Assembly (NCBI RefSeq): GCF_004125825.1
Contig: NZ_QQWI01000003.1
Coordinates: 248,001 to 312,000, forward strand
Origin: Fusibacter sp. A1
GTDB lineage: Bacteria > Bacillota > Clostridia > Peptostreptococcales > Acidaminobacteraceae
Direction of reading: 5' to 3'
Length of the DNA stretch: 64,000 bases
This document shows positions 26,725-35,432 of the stretch, piece by piece (the stretch's first letter is position 1; each line of letters opens with the position of its first letter). Position numbers and translations under genes: made by a program. Below the pieces are notes generated by a model that did not search any database, was not told the DNA's origin, and saw nothing but the letters and a program-made list of their open reading frames with translations.

Positions 26725-28280
26725 TAACGGTCACCTCCAAGCATGAGTGGAATAAACGGATTGAAGTAATGTTCACCTTTAGTGGTTACGCCGCTAAGAC
26801 CCTTACCGCCGTCTTTGGCGCGCTTGACATCGGCGAATCCACCTTTTTCGATGGTTTCCATCAGGCCGTCTTTTTCAATTCTTTCAAGCATGTCGGCAGC
26901 TTCTTTCACAATTCCTTGTGCACGAGACTGGATGATTCCGCCTGTTTTGAACTCGATCTCAGAAGAGATGTCCTTCATGTTGTTGAATACGTATTTCGCG
27001 TTGTCGATAGAAAGCGCCCTGTCTTGCAGTAGTGGCGTATGGATCGCTTCTGTCAACATGCCTAGCAGCTGGATTCCTTGGTTTGTCATGATCGACACCG
27101 TGTTGAACAGCGCGTTTTGAACATGTCCTTTGTAGATGTCGCCTGTCATGTACTTTGTCGGCGGCATGTATTTGAGCGGCGCCTTAGGGAAGATTTCTCT
27201 AGCCATTTGCGCTTGTGACAACTCGTATAGGAATCCATTTTCTAAATTCGGATTCATTTCGAATGCATGACCCAGTCCCATCTGTTCTTCAGGAAGACCC
27301 GCAAGCAGTGCGAACTGCTCGTTGATGAACTGAGAAGCCAGTACCGTATGCGCCTCTTCAAATGCGTCGGCAGTTGTCAGGTAGTTGTCCTCGCCCGTGT
27401 TGATGATGACACCTGCAAAACCGTTGATTACTCTTGAGAAGAACTGGTCCACCAGGGTACGCTGCATGTTGATGTCTCTGAACAGGATGCCGTATAGTGC
27501 GTCGTTGAGCATAACGTCCAAACGTTCAAAAGCGCCCATCGCTGCGATCTCAGGCATGCAAAGACCTGAACAGTAGTTACAAAGTCTGATGTATTTTCCG
27601 ACTTCCTCACCGATCTCATCGAGTGCAGATCTCATCAGTCTGAAGTTCTCTTGTGTGGCGTAAGTTCCGCCAAAACCTTCTGTGGTCGGTCCGTATGGCA
27701 CGTAATCGAGTAGCGACTGGCCAGTTGTGCGGATAACCGCGATGATGTCGGCGCCTTGTCTTCCTGCCGCCTGAGCCTGCAGGATATCCTCGTAGATGTT
27801 GCCTGTGGCTACGATGACATAGAGGTAAGGTTTCGCACCTTCGCCAAGATTTTTAAGGTAGTCTTCGCGTTTGTTTCTATTCGATTTGATGAACGCCGTT
27901 TTTTCAACAGCGATCGCATTGATTTTTTCGCTGATTTCTTTGGCAGACGCCATTTCAAGTTGTGTTAAATCAAGCGTTCCCGCTGAAATCGCTTCTGCTA
28001 TCTCTTGTGGTGTCAATCCCTTTTGGATCATCGCGTTACCGATAAAGTAGGCGATACCCTGGTTCAGCACACCCGCCTGAGCGATATGGTCGACGATGAT
28101 GTTTGGAAGCGGTGTTCCGATCTCATCTACGCCGTCGATTCCTAAAAGTCTTGCGATCGTTCTTTCTACGGCAACCGTCGTATGGTTGTCGATGAAGAGT
28201 TGTATGTCTTCAGCGATTTTCTTAGCTGAGCCTCTGGCCTTGCTAATCAGATGCTGGTCCAAATTCAATTTACTTTGCAC
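26724..28280 (-). CDS. kamD: Lysine 5,6-aminomutase, alpha subunit
   Basis: The large PLP-binding TIM-barrel subunit of the B12-dependent mutase, 518 residues, the usual family length. The N-terminal region IARLLGIDGVDEIGTPLPN and the central GRQGADIIAVIRTTGQSLLDYVPYGPT are characteristic of this family. The start is GTG with GGGAGG upstream. It lies 24 bases after the stop of kamC and is directly coupled to kamE. The order kdd-kamA-kamB-kamC-kamD-kamE matches that known from lysine-fermenting Fusobacterium and clostridia. Confidence 0.96.
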   Translation of the reverse strand: MQSKLNLDQHLISKARGSAKKIAEDIQLFIDNHTTVAVERTIARLLGIDGVDEIGTPLPNIIVDHIAQAGVLNQGIAYFIGNAMIQKGLTPQEIAEAISAGTLDLTQLEMASAKEISEKINAIAVEKTAFIKSNRNKREDYLKNLGEGAKPYLYVIVATGNIYEDILQAQAAGRQGADIIAVIRTTGQSLLDYVPYGPTTEGFGGTYATQENFRLMRSALDEIGEEVGKYIRLCNYCSGLCMPEIAAMGAFERLDVMLNDALYGILFRDINMQRTLVDQFFSRVINGFAGVIINTGEDNYLTTADAFEEAHTVLASQFINEQFALLAGLPEEQMGLGHAFEMNPNLENGFLYELSQAQMAREIFPKAPLKYMPPTKYMTGDIYKGHVQNALFNTVSIMTNQGIQLLGMLTEAIHTPLLQDRALSIDNAKYVFNNMKDISSEIEFKTGGIIQSRAQGIVKEAADMLERIEKDGLMETIEKGGFADVKRAKDGGKGLSGVTTKGEHYFNPFIPLMLGGDR

Positions 28281-28304
28281 GCTTTTCCTCCCTTTACCTA
28301 GTAA

Positions 28305-29933
28305 CTACTTATCTTTATGCAAGTATTTTCTTGCACTATCTATAATGGCCTTGTCCAGTCCAAGTAAGGCCGCGATGGTTAGCGCGTCCTTAGGTGGATT
28401 GATCGTCTGGTCCACTTCTTCGAGCTCGTAATCCATCATCAGAGACAACTGCTCTATGATTTCTTTGGCACCCGTTTTGAACACTTCCTTGTCAATGGCT
28501 TTTAAGCCTTTCACCTGAAGGTGTTTCACATCGTCATGCCTGCCGATGCCGTCAAAATGCGTGGTGATCACCGATTTCGACCTGCTCTTTCTAAGCGCCT
28601 CGATGATGCTTTCTGAAAGTGCGGCGCCCTCTGTAGGATTTGTTCCCCTTGCCAGTTCATCGATTAAGATCAAACCCTCGCGATCAGCTTGATCCAGTAC
28701 TAGCTTCAGGTGCATCATTTCGGCACCAAAGGTGGATAGACCTAGGTCTATGCTCTGTTCATCTCCTATCAGGCTTGCTATGAATTCAAACATCGGCATT
28801 TCAGCTTTTTCGGCAGGCACATACAACCCCATATGCGCCATGCCTACAATCAAGCCGATCATCTTCAGTGCGATGGTTTTACCACCCATGTTCGCACCAG
28901 TTATCAAGGTAACCGGAGTACCGAACCTCACCGATACCGGTGTGTACATCCTTTTGTCGCGCTTTAGCCGCGACTCGACAAGGCTATGTCTACCCTTGAC
29001 GATGGTTACCTCCGACCCAGCCTTTAAAAAACTTGGTCTTACACCATTTACCCCAATGGCAAGAAACGCTTTCGCTAAATAAAAATCGAGGTATCCTATC
29101 GCTTGCAGTGAACTTCTGAACCTGTCCACCTCAAGGCTTAGGCTACTCGTCAAATCTACTCTCACTTCATACATGGCTTCTTCTTCTTCTTGAAGCAGTA
29201 TTTCGTGCTTTTGTTTTTTCGCCTGTACCGCCTCATCGGGCACCACCGCGAAGGTGACATGCTGATAGTGTTCGTCCACCTGATACAGTCTTGAATCCGC
29301 GACCATTATCTCGAATAGTCCCTCGACAGACCGGTTGATCGTCGTCGTACCGTTCGGTTTGAATCTGAGTTCAGGATAATCTCCGACCAAGGCTCTGATC
29401 TGCTTGATCCTGGCGCCTTTAAGTTCCTTTTCGCATTCGCCGAGCAGCTCTCTGACAGACTTAAGCCTCTTAGAATAGCCGTCCGAAATGTAAAAGGTCT
29501 CTAAGGCTTCCCCCGTAGGATCCAGCAGCTCATAGGACCCGCTTGGAAAACTGATCTTGAGTGCCTCAGGCAAGTTCTGAAAGAAAGTGCCGTACTGGCA
29601 GATCAGTTCTTTCATCTGAATGAGCAGGCACTTGATTTCATAGAGTTCGACTTGCGTCAGTGTCACAAGATCTCCGATATTGTCGATGGTCACCTGCAAA
29701 TCTTTGATATGCATGAAAATCGTGCGCATCTTGGAAAAATAATGCGCATCTGATTTAAGCCTTTGTACAAACAGGTCCAGTACGTCAAAGTCCGATTCAA
29801 GTCTGAAAAGCTCCTCAGTTTGATAAGGCCTTAGCTCGGCTTTGACCGCCCGACCGTATGCGGTCTGCACTTTGATCAGTTTTAGTACATCATCAAGTCC
29901 CAGTGTCGTTTGACTGTCCATCAAAAATTCCAT
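28305..29933 (-). CDS. kamC: MutS-like ATPase, probable aminomutase reactivase subunit
   Basis: A 542-residue protein with a MutS-type ATPase at the C-terminus: Walker A TGANMGGKT (about residue 345) and Walker B LILIDELARGTNPTEGAAL (about 425). It has the lever/core helices but no mismatch-recognition domain. It is shorter than MutS2 and lacks an Smr domain. In lysine-fermenting bacteria the MutS-like gene beside kamDE acts with its neighbour as the factor that removes damaged cobalamin from the mutase (family knowledge; the letter assignment KamB/KamC follows the usual gene order). Its start overlaps the end of kamB by 13 bases, consistent with a stable two-protein complex. Confidence 0.85.
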   Translation of the reverse strand: MEFLMDSQTTLGLDDVLKLIKVQTAYGRAVKAELRPYQTEELFRLESDFDVLDLFVQRLKSDAHYFSKMRTIFMHIKDLQVTIDNIGDLVTLTQVELYEIKCLLIQMKELICQYGTFFQNLPEALKISFPSGSYELLDPTGEALETFYISDGYSKRLKSVRELLGECEKELKGARIKQIRALVGDYPELRFKPNGTTTINRSVEGLFEIMVADSRLYQVDEHYQHVTFAVVPDEAVQAKKQKHEILLQEEEEAMYEVRVDLTSSLSLEVDRFRSSLQAIGYLDFYLAKAFLAIGVNGVRPSFLKAGSEVTIVKGRHSLVESRLKRDKRMYTPVSVRFGTPVTLITGANMGGKTIALKMIGLIVGMAHMGLYVPAEKAEMPMFEFIASLIGDEQSIDLGLSTFGAEMMHLKLVLDQADREGLILIDELARGTNPTEGAALSESIIEALRKSRSKSVITTHFDGIGRHDDVKHLQVKGLKAIDKEVFKTGAKEIIEQLSLMMDYELEEVDQTINPPKDALTIAALLGLDKAIIDSARKYLHKDK

Positions 29934-30976
29934 GTTGTTTCCTCAAATTTCACGTTGTACACAGGTGTATCTATCAGCTTTTGTTCTAGTTGGCACCTTA
30001 ATAAGTCGGCATCAAAACTGTATCCCGCAGGTGCTGTCGGATTGACCGTCACACCGATCAGGTGGATGGTCTCACACACTTCTACTTTTAAACCCCGTTT
30101 GGTATAGATGGACCATTCCCTCGGGTGTAAAAAGATGCGCGTGGCATCCTTCACTACCCAGGTCAGTCCTTTTAACGTTCCCCTTACTTCAAGTACATCC
30201 GCTAGCAGTTTTTCCCCTAAACTGCCGGGAAGCAGTATATGCGTTGTCTCTTCTTCTGCTTCCCTTGCGATTGCCCTACCCGCTCCTAGAGCGGTTTTAA
30301 GCGCTAGAGTCTTTACTTCTGTTCCGTCCGCCGTCGGCTTCATAAGACCGACGTTCCGTTCGCGGATGACGCTCGAAGCTTCACTGTGAAACTCAGGCTT
30401 TATCTTTTCCAGTCCAAAAAGCCGCACGCGGTGCGCGGTCTCATCGATTACCGTATTCATGTTTCTGCTTAGTACCGCACCCGTTGCAAGTATGGTCGCA
30501 TCGGTCACTGATGGTGATGCCAGACTTTTTCGATCAAGCGCCCCATCTACCAGTACCACATCGGCGCCAAGACCTTGCATTTTAAGTGCAACAGTCTGTA
30601 TGCCTATCGTGGTGGATGGTCCTGCAATTTGAACATATCCGTCATGTCGAATCTTTGCGATAATGATTTTTCCCATGGCTGTTTGTATGTCCGTCATATG
30701 CACAATTTCCATCCTGGCAGTCGCTTGTTCAAATAACCCTTCAGCGGTCGCTATCAGTGTTCCCTCATATACATAGATGGTCGGCTTATCGGTTTGGGTT
30801 ACCAGATCGAGCGTTTCACCGTCCCGTCCGATCGATGTGATGCCCAGAGCCACCCCATGGCTGTAGGCCTCATCTATCAGATAGTTGAGTGTCACGGTCT
30901 TTCCGGCATTTTTCGCCATTCCGATGACCGAGATGCTTTTGTACTTGTTTTGAGCAATTGTATCTAAGAGACCCAT
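29921..30976 (-). CDS. kamB: P-loop protein, probable aminomutase reactivase subunit
   Basis: A 351-residue protein with a Walker A loop near the N-terminus (GMAKNAGKTVTLNYL, about residue 19) and a conserved Asp-rich segment VDGALDRKS near 140. It is always found between kamA and the MutS-like gene in lysine-fermentation operons and is thought to form the reactivase with it. AGGAG lies five bases before the ATG, and the gene begins eight bases after the kamA stop. The gene is intact. Nucleotide use and partner contact are inferred from family knowledge. Confidence 0.82.
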   Translation of the reverse strand: MGLLDTIAQNKYKSISVIGMAKNAGKTVTLNYLIDEAYSHGVALGITSIGRDGETLDLVTQTDKPTIYVYEGTLIATAEGLFEQATARMEIVHMTDIQTAMGKIIIAKIRHDGYVQIAGPSTTIGIQTVALKMQGLGADVVLVDGALDRKSLASPSVTDATILATGAVLSRNMNTVIDETAHRVRLFGLEKIKPEFHSEASSVIRERNVGLMKPTADGTEVKTLALKTALGAGRAIAREAEEETTHILLPGSLGEKLLADVLEVRGTLKGLTWVVKDATRIFLHPREWSIYTKRGLKVEVCETIHLIGVTVNPTAPAGYSFDADLLRCQLEQKLIDTPVYNVKFEETTWNF

Positions 30977-30984
30977 GTCAACTC

Positions 30985-32238
30985 CTAGTCGTGTTTATTT
31001 CGCTTATGTCTGTCCAGTTCCTTAAGTTCGATGCTGACACGTTCGCCGTGAAGCAGGCTTAATACGCCGTCTTCATGCGGTTTGTTTTCTGATGTGCACA
31101 CATCGCACTGGCAGTTCTCTTCGTATCTGGTAGGCTCTGTATACGTTGTTACAACACCTTCATAGTTACGAAGCACTACACGGTTAGGTGATTGCGACAA
31201 GACATAGTTAGGCATGACAGGTGTCTTACCGCCGCCGCCTGGAGCATCGACAACGAAGGTAGGAACCGCATAACCGGAAGTATGGCCGCGTAATCCTTCG
31301 ATGATTTCGATACCTTTTGATACAGGCGTTCTAAAGTGCTCGATACCTAGTGATAGGTCACACTGATAGATATAGTATGGTCTTACACGCATTTTTACCA
31401 AGTCGTGAACCAGTTTTTTCATAACGTGGACGCAGTCGTTGATGCCTCTTAATAAGACTGACTGATTACCTAACGGTATACCCGCGTTCGCAAGTAGATC
31501 GCATGCCGCTTTGGCTTCTGGAGTGATCTCTTTTGAATGGTTGAAGTGAGTGTTCAACCAAACCGGGTGGTACTTTTTAAGCATTTCGACAAGAGCCGGT
31601 GTGATACGCTGCGGCATTACAACAGGTGTTCTTGAACCGAGTCTGATGATTTCAACGTGCGGAATCTCTCTTAGTCTCTTGATGATATACTCAAGTCTTT
31701 CATCAGAAACTAACAGACAGTCGCCACCAGAAAGCAATACGTCTCTGATTACTGGAGTCTTTGCGATATATTCGATCGCAGCATCGATTCTGTCCACACC
31801 GATCTCATCGTCAGATTGACCTGCGAATCTTCTACGTGTGCAGTGACGGCAGTACATGGAACACATGTCTGTGATCAGTAGCAGTACTCTGTCAGGATAA
31901 CGGTGTGTAAGTCCAGGTGCCGGAGAATCCTCGTCCTCATGCAGTGGATCGTCCATGTCCGCAAGTGATCTGTGCGTCTCCGATTTTGTTGGAACCGCCT
32001 GCATTCTAACCGGGCAGTGCGGATCGTTCACGTCCATCAGCGTCGCATAGTAAGGAGTGATACCCATTCTTAAGATTTCGAGCGATTTAGTCACGCCGTC
32101 CTCTTCTTCTTGAGTCAGGTTGATTACCTTCTTAAGCTCCTCAAGTGTCGTGATGCGGTTTCTCACTTGCCAGTGCCAGTCATTCCACTGCTCGTCAGTC
32201 ACGTCTTTCCATAATTCTATGTCTCTAAAATGTCTCAT
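30985..32238 (-). CDS. kamA: Lysine 2,3-aminomutase (radical SAM)
   Basis: Converts L-lysine to L-beta-lysine, the first step of lysine fermentation, using a 4Fe-4S cluster, S-adenosylmethionine and PLP. The radical SAM motif CSMYCRHC is at residues 126-133. The PLP-lysine motif GGGGK is present near residue 338, and the C-terminal zinc site NCQCDVC near 380. Its 417 residues match the studied clostridial enzyme (416). The start has GAGGAG upstream. It follows kdd by 11 bases. A distinction from glutamate 2,3-aminomutase rests on the neighbours kdd and kamDE. Confidence 0.97.
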   Translation of the reverse strand: MRHFRDIELWKDVTDEQWNDWHWQVRNRITTLEELKKVINLTQEEEDGVTKSLEILRMGITPYYATLMDVNDPHCPVRMQAVPTKSETHRSLADMDDPLHEDEDSPAPGLTHRYPDRVLLLITDMCSMYCRHCTRRRFAGQSDDEIGVDRIDAAIEYIAKTPVIRDVLLSGGDCLLVSDERLEYIIKRLREIPHVEIIRLGSRTPVVMPQRITPALVEMLKKYHPVWLNTHFNHSKEITPEAKAACDLLANAGIPLGNQSVLLRGINDCVHVMKKLVHDLVKMRVRPYYIYQCDLSLGIEHFRTPVSKGIEIIEGLRGHTSGYAVPTFVVDAPGGGGKTPVMPNYVLSQSPNRVVLRNYEGVVTTYTEPTRYEENCQCDVCTSENKPHEDGVLSLLHGERVSIELKELDRHKRNKHD

Positions 32239-32249
32239 GAAATCTCCTC

Positions 32250-33287
32250 TTAAGCGTATAGTTTTTCGTAAACATCTCGAAGTTCTTTAGATTCTCTCAT
32301 AATATTTAGTGCTATTTGAGCATGTCCTCTTGCATAACCGTTACCGATGATCATTTGAGTGTCCATACCCACGCCTTCAGCGCCAAGAGCTGCAGCTGTG
32401 AAGCTTGTCGCCATTGAGAAGAAGTAGATCAGTCCGTCAGGATTCGTGCATAAGATCGTTGACATTTCTGTATTTGGCACGTTTACGCAGTTGATCGTAA
32501 CATCAGCCATCTTGCCATCTGTTATTTCTTTGATGATGTTCATCATTTCAACAGGTTTAGTCGCATCTGTAGCGATGTAGTGGTCGGCAAGACCAAGACC
32601 TTTTACTTTTTCCAGCGATTTTTCAGAGTGGCCTAGGCAGATGACCTTACCAGTGATGCCCGCTCTTTTTCTTGCTTCGTAAAGGCAAAGCATTCCCGAT
32701 TTACCGGCACCGCCGATAACAAGAACCGTATCACCCGGTTTAACAAGTTTAGCCGTTTGCGCAGGTGCTCCAGCTACATCCAGTACAGAAAGCGCTAGGT
32801 TTTCCGGCATGTCGCTTGGAAGTACAGCGTAGATTCCGCTTTCGAACAAGATCGCCTGTCCTGTCACATCCACTTGGTCTATGTCTTTTCTTACTTCGTT
32901 GATCGACTCGATGTTAAGCGGTGTTAAAGAAAGCGAAACAAGCGTAGCCAGTTTGTCGCCTACCTTCAAGTCCGTTTTGCCTGCAAGTTCAGAACCGATT
33001 TCTTTTACTCGGCCGATAAGCATACCACCAGAACCGGTTACAGGATTGTGTTGCTTTCCTCTTTTGGCTACCGTATCCAAGATGATGTTTTTGATGCCTT
33101 CTATGTCTCCGCCTGCTTGTTCTTTGATTTGAGTGAAGCTCGCTGAGTCGACATTGAGTGTCTGAACATCAATAAGTACTTCGTTGTCGTAGATTTCCAT
33201 TGTGTTGTCAATTTTCCAAGCTGGTTGTGGTAGTGTACCCACTGGCTCGATCACGCGATGCGTTCCGAATTTGCATCCTTGTTTCAT
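32250..33287 (-). CDS. kdd: L-erythro-3,5-diaminohexanoate dehydrogenase
   Basis: Oxidatively deaminates 3,5-diaminohexanoate to 5-amino-3-oxohexanoate with NAD(P). It has 345 residues. A Rossmann-type GGAGKSGMLCLYEARKRAG loop is near residue 190, and the N-terminus MKQGCKFGTHRVIEP is characteristic of the family. I place the start at 33287, which has AAGGGAGG seven bases upstream, not at an in-frame ATG nine codons earlier. It is the first gene of the operon; a sigma-54 promoter about 60 bases upstream drives it. Confidence 0.95.
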   Translation of the reverse strand: MKQGCKFGTHRVIEPVGTLPQPAWKIDNTMEIYDNEVLIDVQTLNVDSASFTQIKEQAGGDIEGIKNIILDTVAKRGKQHNPVTGSGGMLIGRVKEIGSELAGKTDLKVGDKLATLVSLSLTPLNIESINEVRKDIDQVDVTGQAILFESGIYAVLPSDMPENLALSVLDVAGAPAQTAKLVKPGDTVLVIGGAGKSGMLCLYEARKRAGITGKVICLGHSEKSLEKVKGLGLADHYIATDATKPVEMMNIIKEITDGKMADVTINCVNVPNTEMSTILCTNPDGLIYFFSMATSFTAAALGAEGVGMDTQMIIGNGYARGHAQIALNIMRESKELRDVYEKLYA

Positions 33288-33347
33288 AAATTGGCCTCCC
33301 TTAAATGCCAGCAAACGCTGGTCTACTCATTTTCCATATAGGTATAA

Positions 33348-33363
33348 TGCAAGCTTTATGCCA
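33348..33363 (-). promoter_or_regulatory. Sigma-54 (-24/-12) promoter of the kdd-kam operon
   Basis: Minus-strand TGGCAT-AAAGC-TTGCA: GG at 33362-33361 and GC at 33350-33349 are exactly 10 bases apart, the defining spacing of RpoN promoters. Transcription would start near 33337, 50 bases before the kdd ATG. The adjacent gene encodes a sigma-54 activator. Confidence 0.88.
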
Positions 33364-33445
33364 AGTTGATGAAATCGTTGTCATGCTCTGTTTTCAAGGC
33401 CTAAACCCAATTGATACCCACTCTCAAATTGTACTGATGACACTC

Positions 33446-33461
33446 TGCCCAAAATTGGGCG
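33446..33461. promoter_or_regulatory. Candidate activator-binding site upstream of kdd
   Basis: TGCCCAAAATTGGGCG contains a perfect palindrome GCCCAAAATTGGGC (33447-33460). It lies about 90-110 bases upstream of the -24 element, the usual place for an enhancer-like site of a sigma-54 activator. Reverse-complemented it reads CGCCCAATTTTGGGCA, nearly the same as two sites at 34874-34909. Confidence 0.72.
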
Positions 33462-33470
33462 CAGGTGGAT

Positions 33471-33509
33471 AAATTAAAGGCCGACCCCCTTAATAGAGTG
33501 TCAGCCTTT
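33471..33509 (-). terminator. Hairpin at the end of the sigma-54 activator gene
   Basis: On the minus strand AAAGGCTGAC pairs with GTCGGCCTTT (one T-G pair), overlapping the stop codon, and is followed by AATTTATCC. The U-run is short, so this may be a weak terminator. Confidence 0.5.
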
Positions 33510-34866
33510 TCAACTTGTATTGTAGCGTCTGTCTTGGAATCCCAAGCTGTTTAGCAGCCTCAGACACATTACCCGCTGTCGTCAACATCGCCTGCTGGAT
33601 CATCTTCTTCTCTAGTTCGTTCACCGCGTCCGCCAAGTTCACATTGGGGTCGAATTCCTTCTGTACAGGGCCAAGTTTCTTCAGCAACTGAGGAGGAAGT
33701 TCTGCAAGCGTGATCCACATACCATCAAGCATACTTATGGCTCCTTCTATCACGTGCTCCAGTTCCCTTACATTGCCGGGCCAGTCATAGATCTTAAAGA
33801 GCGCCATCACATCCTCTGTTATCCCTCTGACTTGACGTTTTAGCTTCTTGTTGAAATAAGTGGTGAAATGAGCGACCAAAAGGGGCAAGTCCTCAAGCCT
33901 TTCCTTAAGCGTCGGCAGTTCCAAGGTGATGGTGTTGAGCCGATAGAAGAGGTCTGTTCTCAAGTCACCATTTTCGAGCACAAGCTCCGGTGATGTGTTG
34001 ATCGCAGCGATCACACGCACATCCACTTTTCTTGAGTGATTGTCTCCAACCCTCCTAAGCCAGCCGTCCTGTAAAAATCTTAGCAGCTTGGCCTGCAGTT
34101 CCAGTGGCATGGAATTGATCTCATCCAAAAATATTGTGCCGCCATTTGCAGTCTCAAGCAGTCCTGCCCGGTCCCTTGCACCTGTATATGCTCCTTCTAC
34201 CGTGCCAAAAAGAATTCCTTCGAGCAGGTTTGCAGGAAGCGCCGCACAGTTTTGTGCGATAAAGGGCGCATTCGATCTTGCACTTGCATGATGTATCGAC
34301 TGCACGAACAGTTCTTTACCGGTCCCCGTATCACCAGCCACAAGCACAGGACTGGAGAGCTTGGACGCCTTAAAGGCCTTGTCCTTCAATTGGATCAGCT
34401 GTTCGTTTTGCGTGATGATATCGTCAAAATGGAAGGAGAGCATGGAGTTTTCAGTGACTTCGGCTTCTTTCACCGAGCTATAAACCCTGCGCTGAAGATC
34501 CGCGATTCTCTCACTCATGTCCTTTACTTCTGTAATATCCCTCGAAATCTCTATCGCGCCTCTGATTCGACCGTTTTCCTTGATAGGCACAGTCGAATTG
34601 ATTGTTGCGATGGTCTTTCCTTTGTAGGTTACAAACGACTGTTCGACATTAAGGATCGGTTCACCTGTCTGCAAAACCTTATAAAGGGTCGAGGTGTTTC
34701 TTTTTAGGGATGGATAGACCGACAGCAGGGGTTTTCCAAGCACATCCTGAATCGCAATGTCGTCAAGTGCCGCAGCTTTCTTGTTGCAGTAGACGATAAT
34801 TCCGTTTGCGTCAATCTCCATTAAACCATCACTTAAGTGGTCAACTACGATTTTTAACTTGTCCAT
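33490..34866 (-). CDS. Sigma-54-dependent activator (PAS-AAA+-Fis), likely regulator of lysine fermentation
   Basis: An enhancer-binding protein of 458 residues. A PAS domain is at about 5-110 (DGLMEIDANGIIVYCNKKAA). The AAA+ domain at about 150-385 has Walker A GDTGTGKE, the sigma-54-contact loop GAYTGA (consensus GAFTGA) and Walker B GGTIFLDEI. A Fis-type helix-turn-helix is at the end (VSEAAKQLGIPRQTLQYKL). No receiver domain is present, so control is probably by a ligand at the PAS domain. The ATG at 34866 (or GTG at 34869) lies five to eight bases from a predicted binding site. Its position immediately before a sigma-54 promoter and kdd makes it the operon's activator (inference). Confidence 0.9.
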   Translation of the reverse strand: MDKLKIVVDHLSDGLMEIDANGIIVYCNKKAAALDDIAIQDVLGKPLLSVYPSLKRNTSTLYKVLQTGEPILNVEQSFVTYKGKTIATINSTVPIKENGRIRGAIEISRDITEVKDMSERIADLQRRVYSSVKEAEVTENSMLSFHFDDIITQNEQLIQLKDKAFKASKLSSPVLVAGDTGTGKELFVQSIHHASARSNAPFIAQNCAALPANLLEGILFGTVEGAYTGARDRAGLLETANGGTIFLDEINSMPLELQAKLLRFLQDGWLRRVGDNHSRKVDVRVIAAINTSPELVLENGDLRTDLFYRLNTITLELPTLKERLEDLPLLVAHFTTYFNKKLKRQVRGITEDVMALFKIYDWPGNVRELEHVIEGAISMLDGMWITLAELPPQLLKKLGPVQKEFDPNVNLADAVNELEKKMIQQAMLTTAGNVSEAAKQLGIPRQTLQYKLKRLTLY

Positions 34867-34873
34867 CACTCAC

Positions 34874-34889
34874 CGCCCATTTTTCGGCA
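34874..34889. promoter_or_regulatory. Candidate binding site 1 at the activator's own start
   Basis: CGCCCATTTTTCGGCA matches the site upstream of kdd (CGCCCAATTTTGGGCA) at 14 of 16 positions. It overlaps the start region of the activator gene, so binding could restrain its own expression. Confidence 0.6.
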
Positions 34890-34893
34890 TGCG

Positions 34894-34909
34894 CGCCTAA
34901 TTTTCGGCA
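34894..34909. promoter_or_regulatory. Candidate binding site 2 at the activator's own start
   Basis: CGCCTAATTTTCGGCA lies exactly 20 bases from site 1, about two helical turns, and shares CGCC(C/T)A-TTTTCGGCA with it. It overlaps the 3' end of the upstream gene. Confidence 0.6.
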
Positions 34910-35427
34910 TGCTTTGTAAAAAAATAAAACAACCGCTTCCACTGCTTTTTTTCATCTTCAGAAACCCCTCTCATCGACACTTGGTCAAGAGCGTTCTGTA
35001 TCATAGCGTATTGCTCTTCAATCTCGCCTGCCGCTTTAAGTTCACCGACTAGGTGAATGAACTTTTCATCTGTGAACTCATCAGAGATGCCAAGTCCTTC
35101 CACCGTCATCCTATGGCTTAACCTTTTCATGCGCAGGTAGGTTTCATTCTTTTCATGATACCCTAGGGTCAATCCTTCAGTCCTTGCGCTTTGTGTCAAG
35201 GTCAGGTTTACAAATCCCGTGGTTGTCAATTCATAACTTTCAAATAGATCCATGCTATCCAGGGCAGCTCTTAAGAGAAGCATCGAGTCCTTATCCCTGA
35301 TAAAAAAGGAATGGAAGGCATAATCGAAAGGAGGTGTGCCCCGCCTCAAATTCACATGGATGGAATCATCCTTAAGAACGGACCTAATGTCCTGTTCAAG
35401 TCTTTGACGTACTTGCTCTTTCGTCAT
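34897..35427 (-). CDS. Uncharacterised protein with possible ArgRS N-terminal-like domain, 176 aa
   Basis: Not confidently recognised. The first 80 residues have the layout of the N-terminal domain of arginyl-tRNA synthetase: VNLRRGTPPFDYAFHSFFI followed 20 residues later by TGFVNLTLTQ, compare the GDYA...GPGFIN pattern of ArgRS. No HIGH or KMSKS catalytic motif is present, and the C-terminal half is a charged helical stretch. It follows a DUF1934 (ywiB-like) gene by five bases, the place where argS lies in Bacillus. So it may be a relic or a stand-alone domain. The ArgRS link is inference from weak similarity and synteny. Confidence 0.55.
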   Translation of the reverse strand: MTKEQVRQRLEQDIRSVLKDDSIHVNLRRGTPPFDYAFHSFFIRDKDSMLLLRAALDSMDLFESYELTTTGFVNLTLTQSARTEGLTLGYHEKNETYLRMKRLSHRMTVEGLGISDEFTDEKFIHLVGELKAAGEIEEQYAMIQNALDQVSMRGVSEDEKKQWKRLFYFFTKHAEN

Positions 35428-35432
35428 CTTTC

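Noticed and set aside
28305..29933. DNA mismatch repair protein MutS or MutS2
   Set aside because: It has the MutS ATPase but no mismatch-recognition domain and no Smr domain, and it is embedded and coupled in the kam operon.
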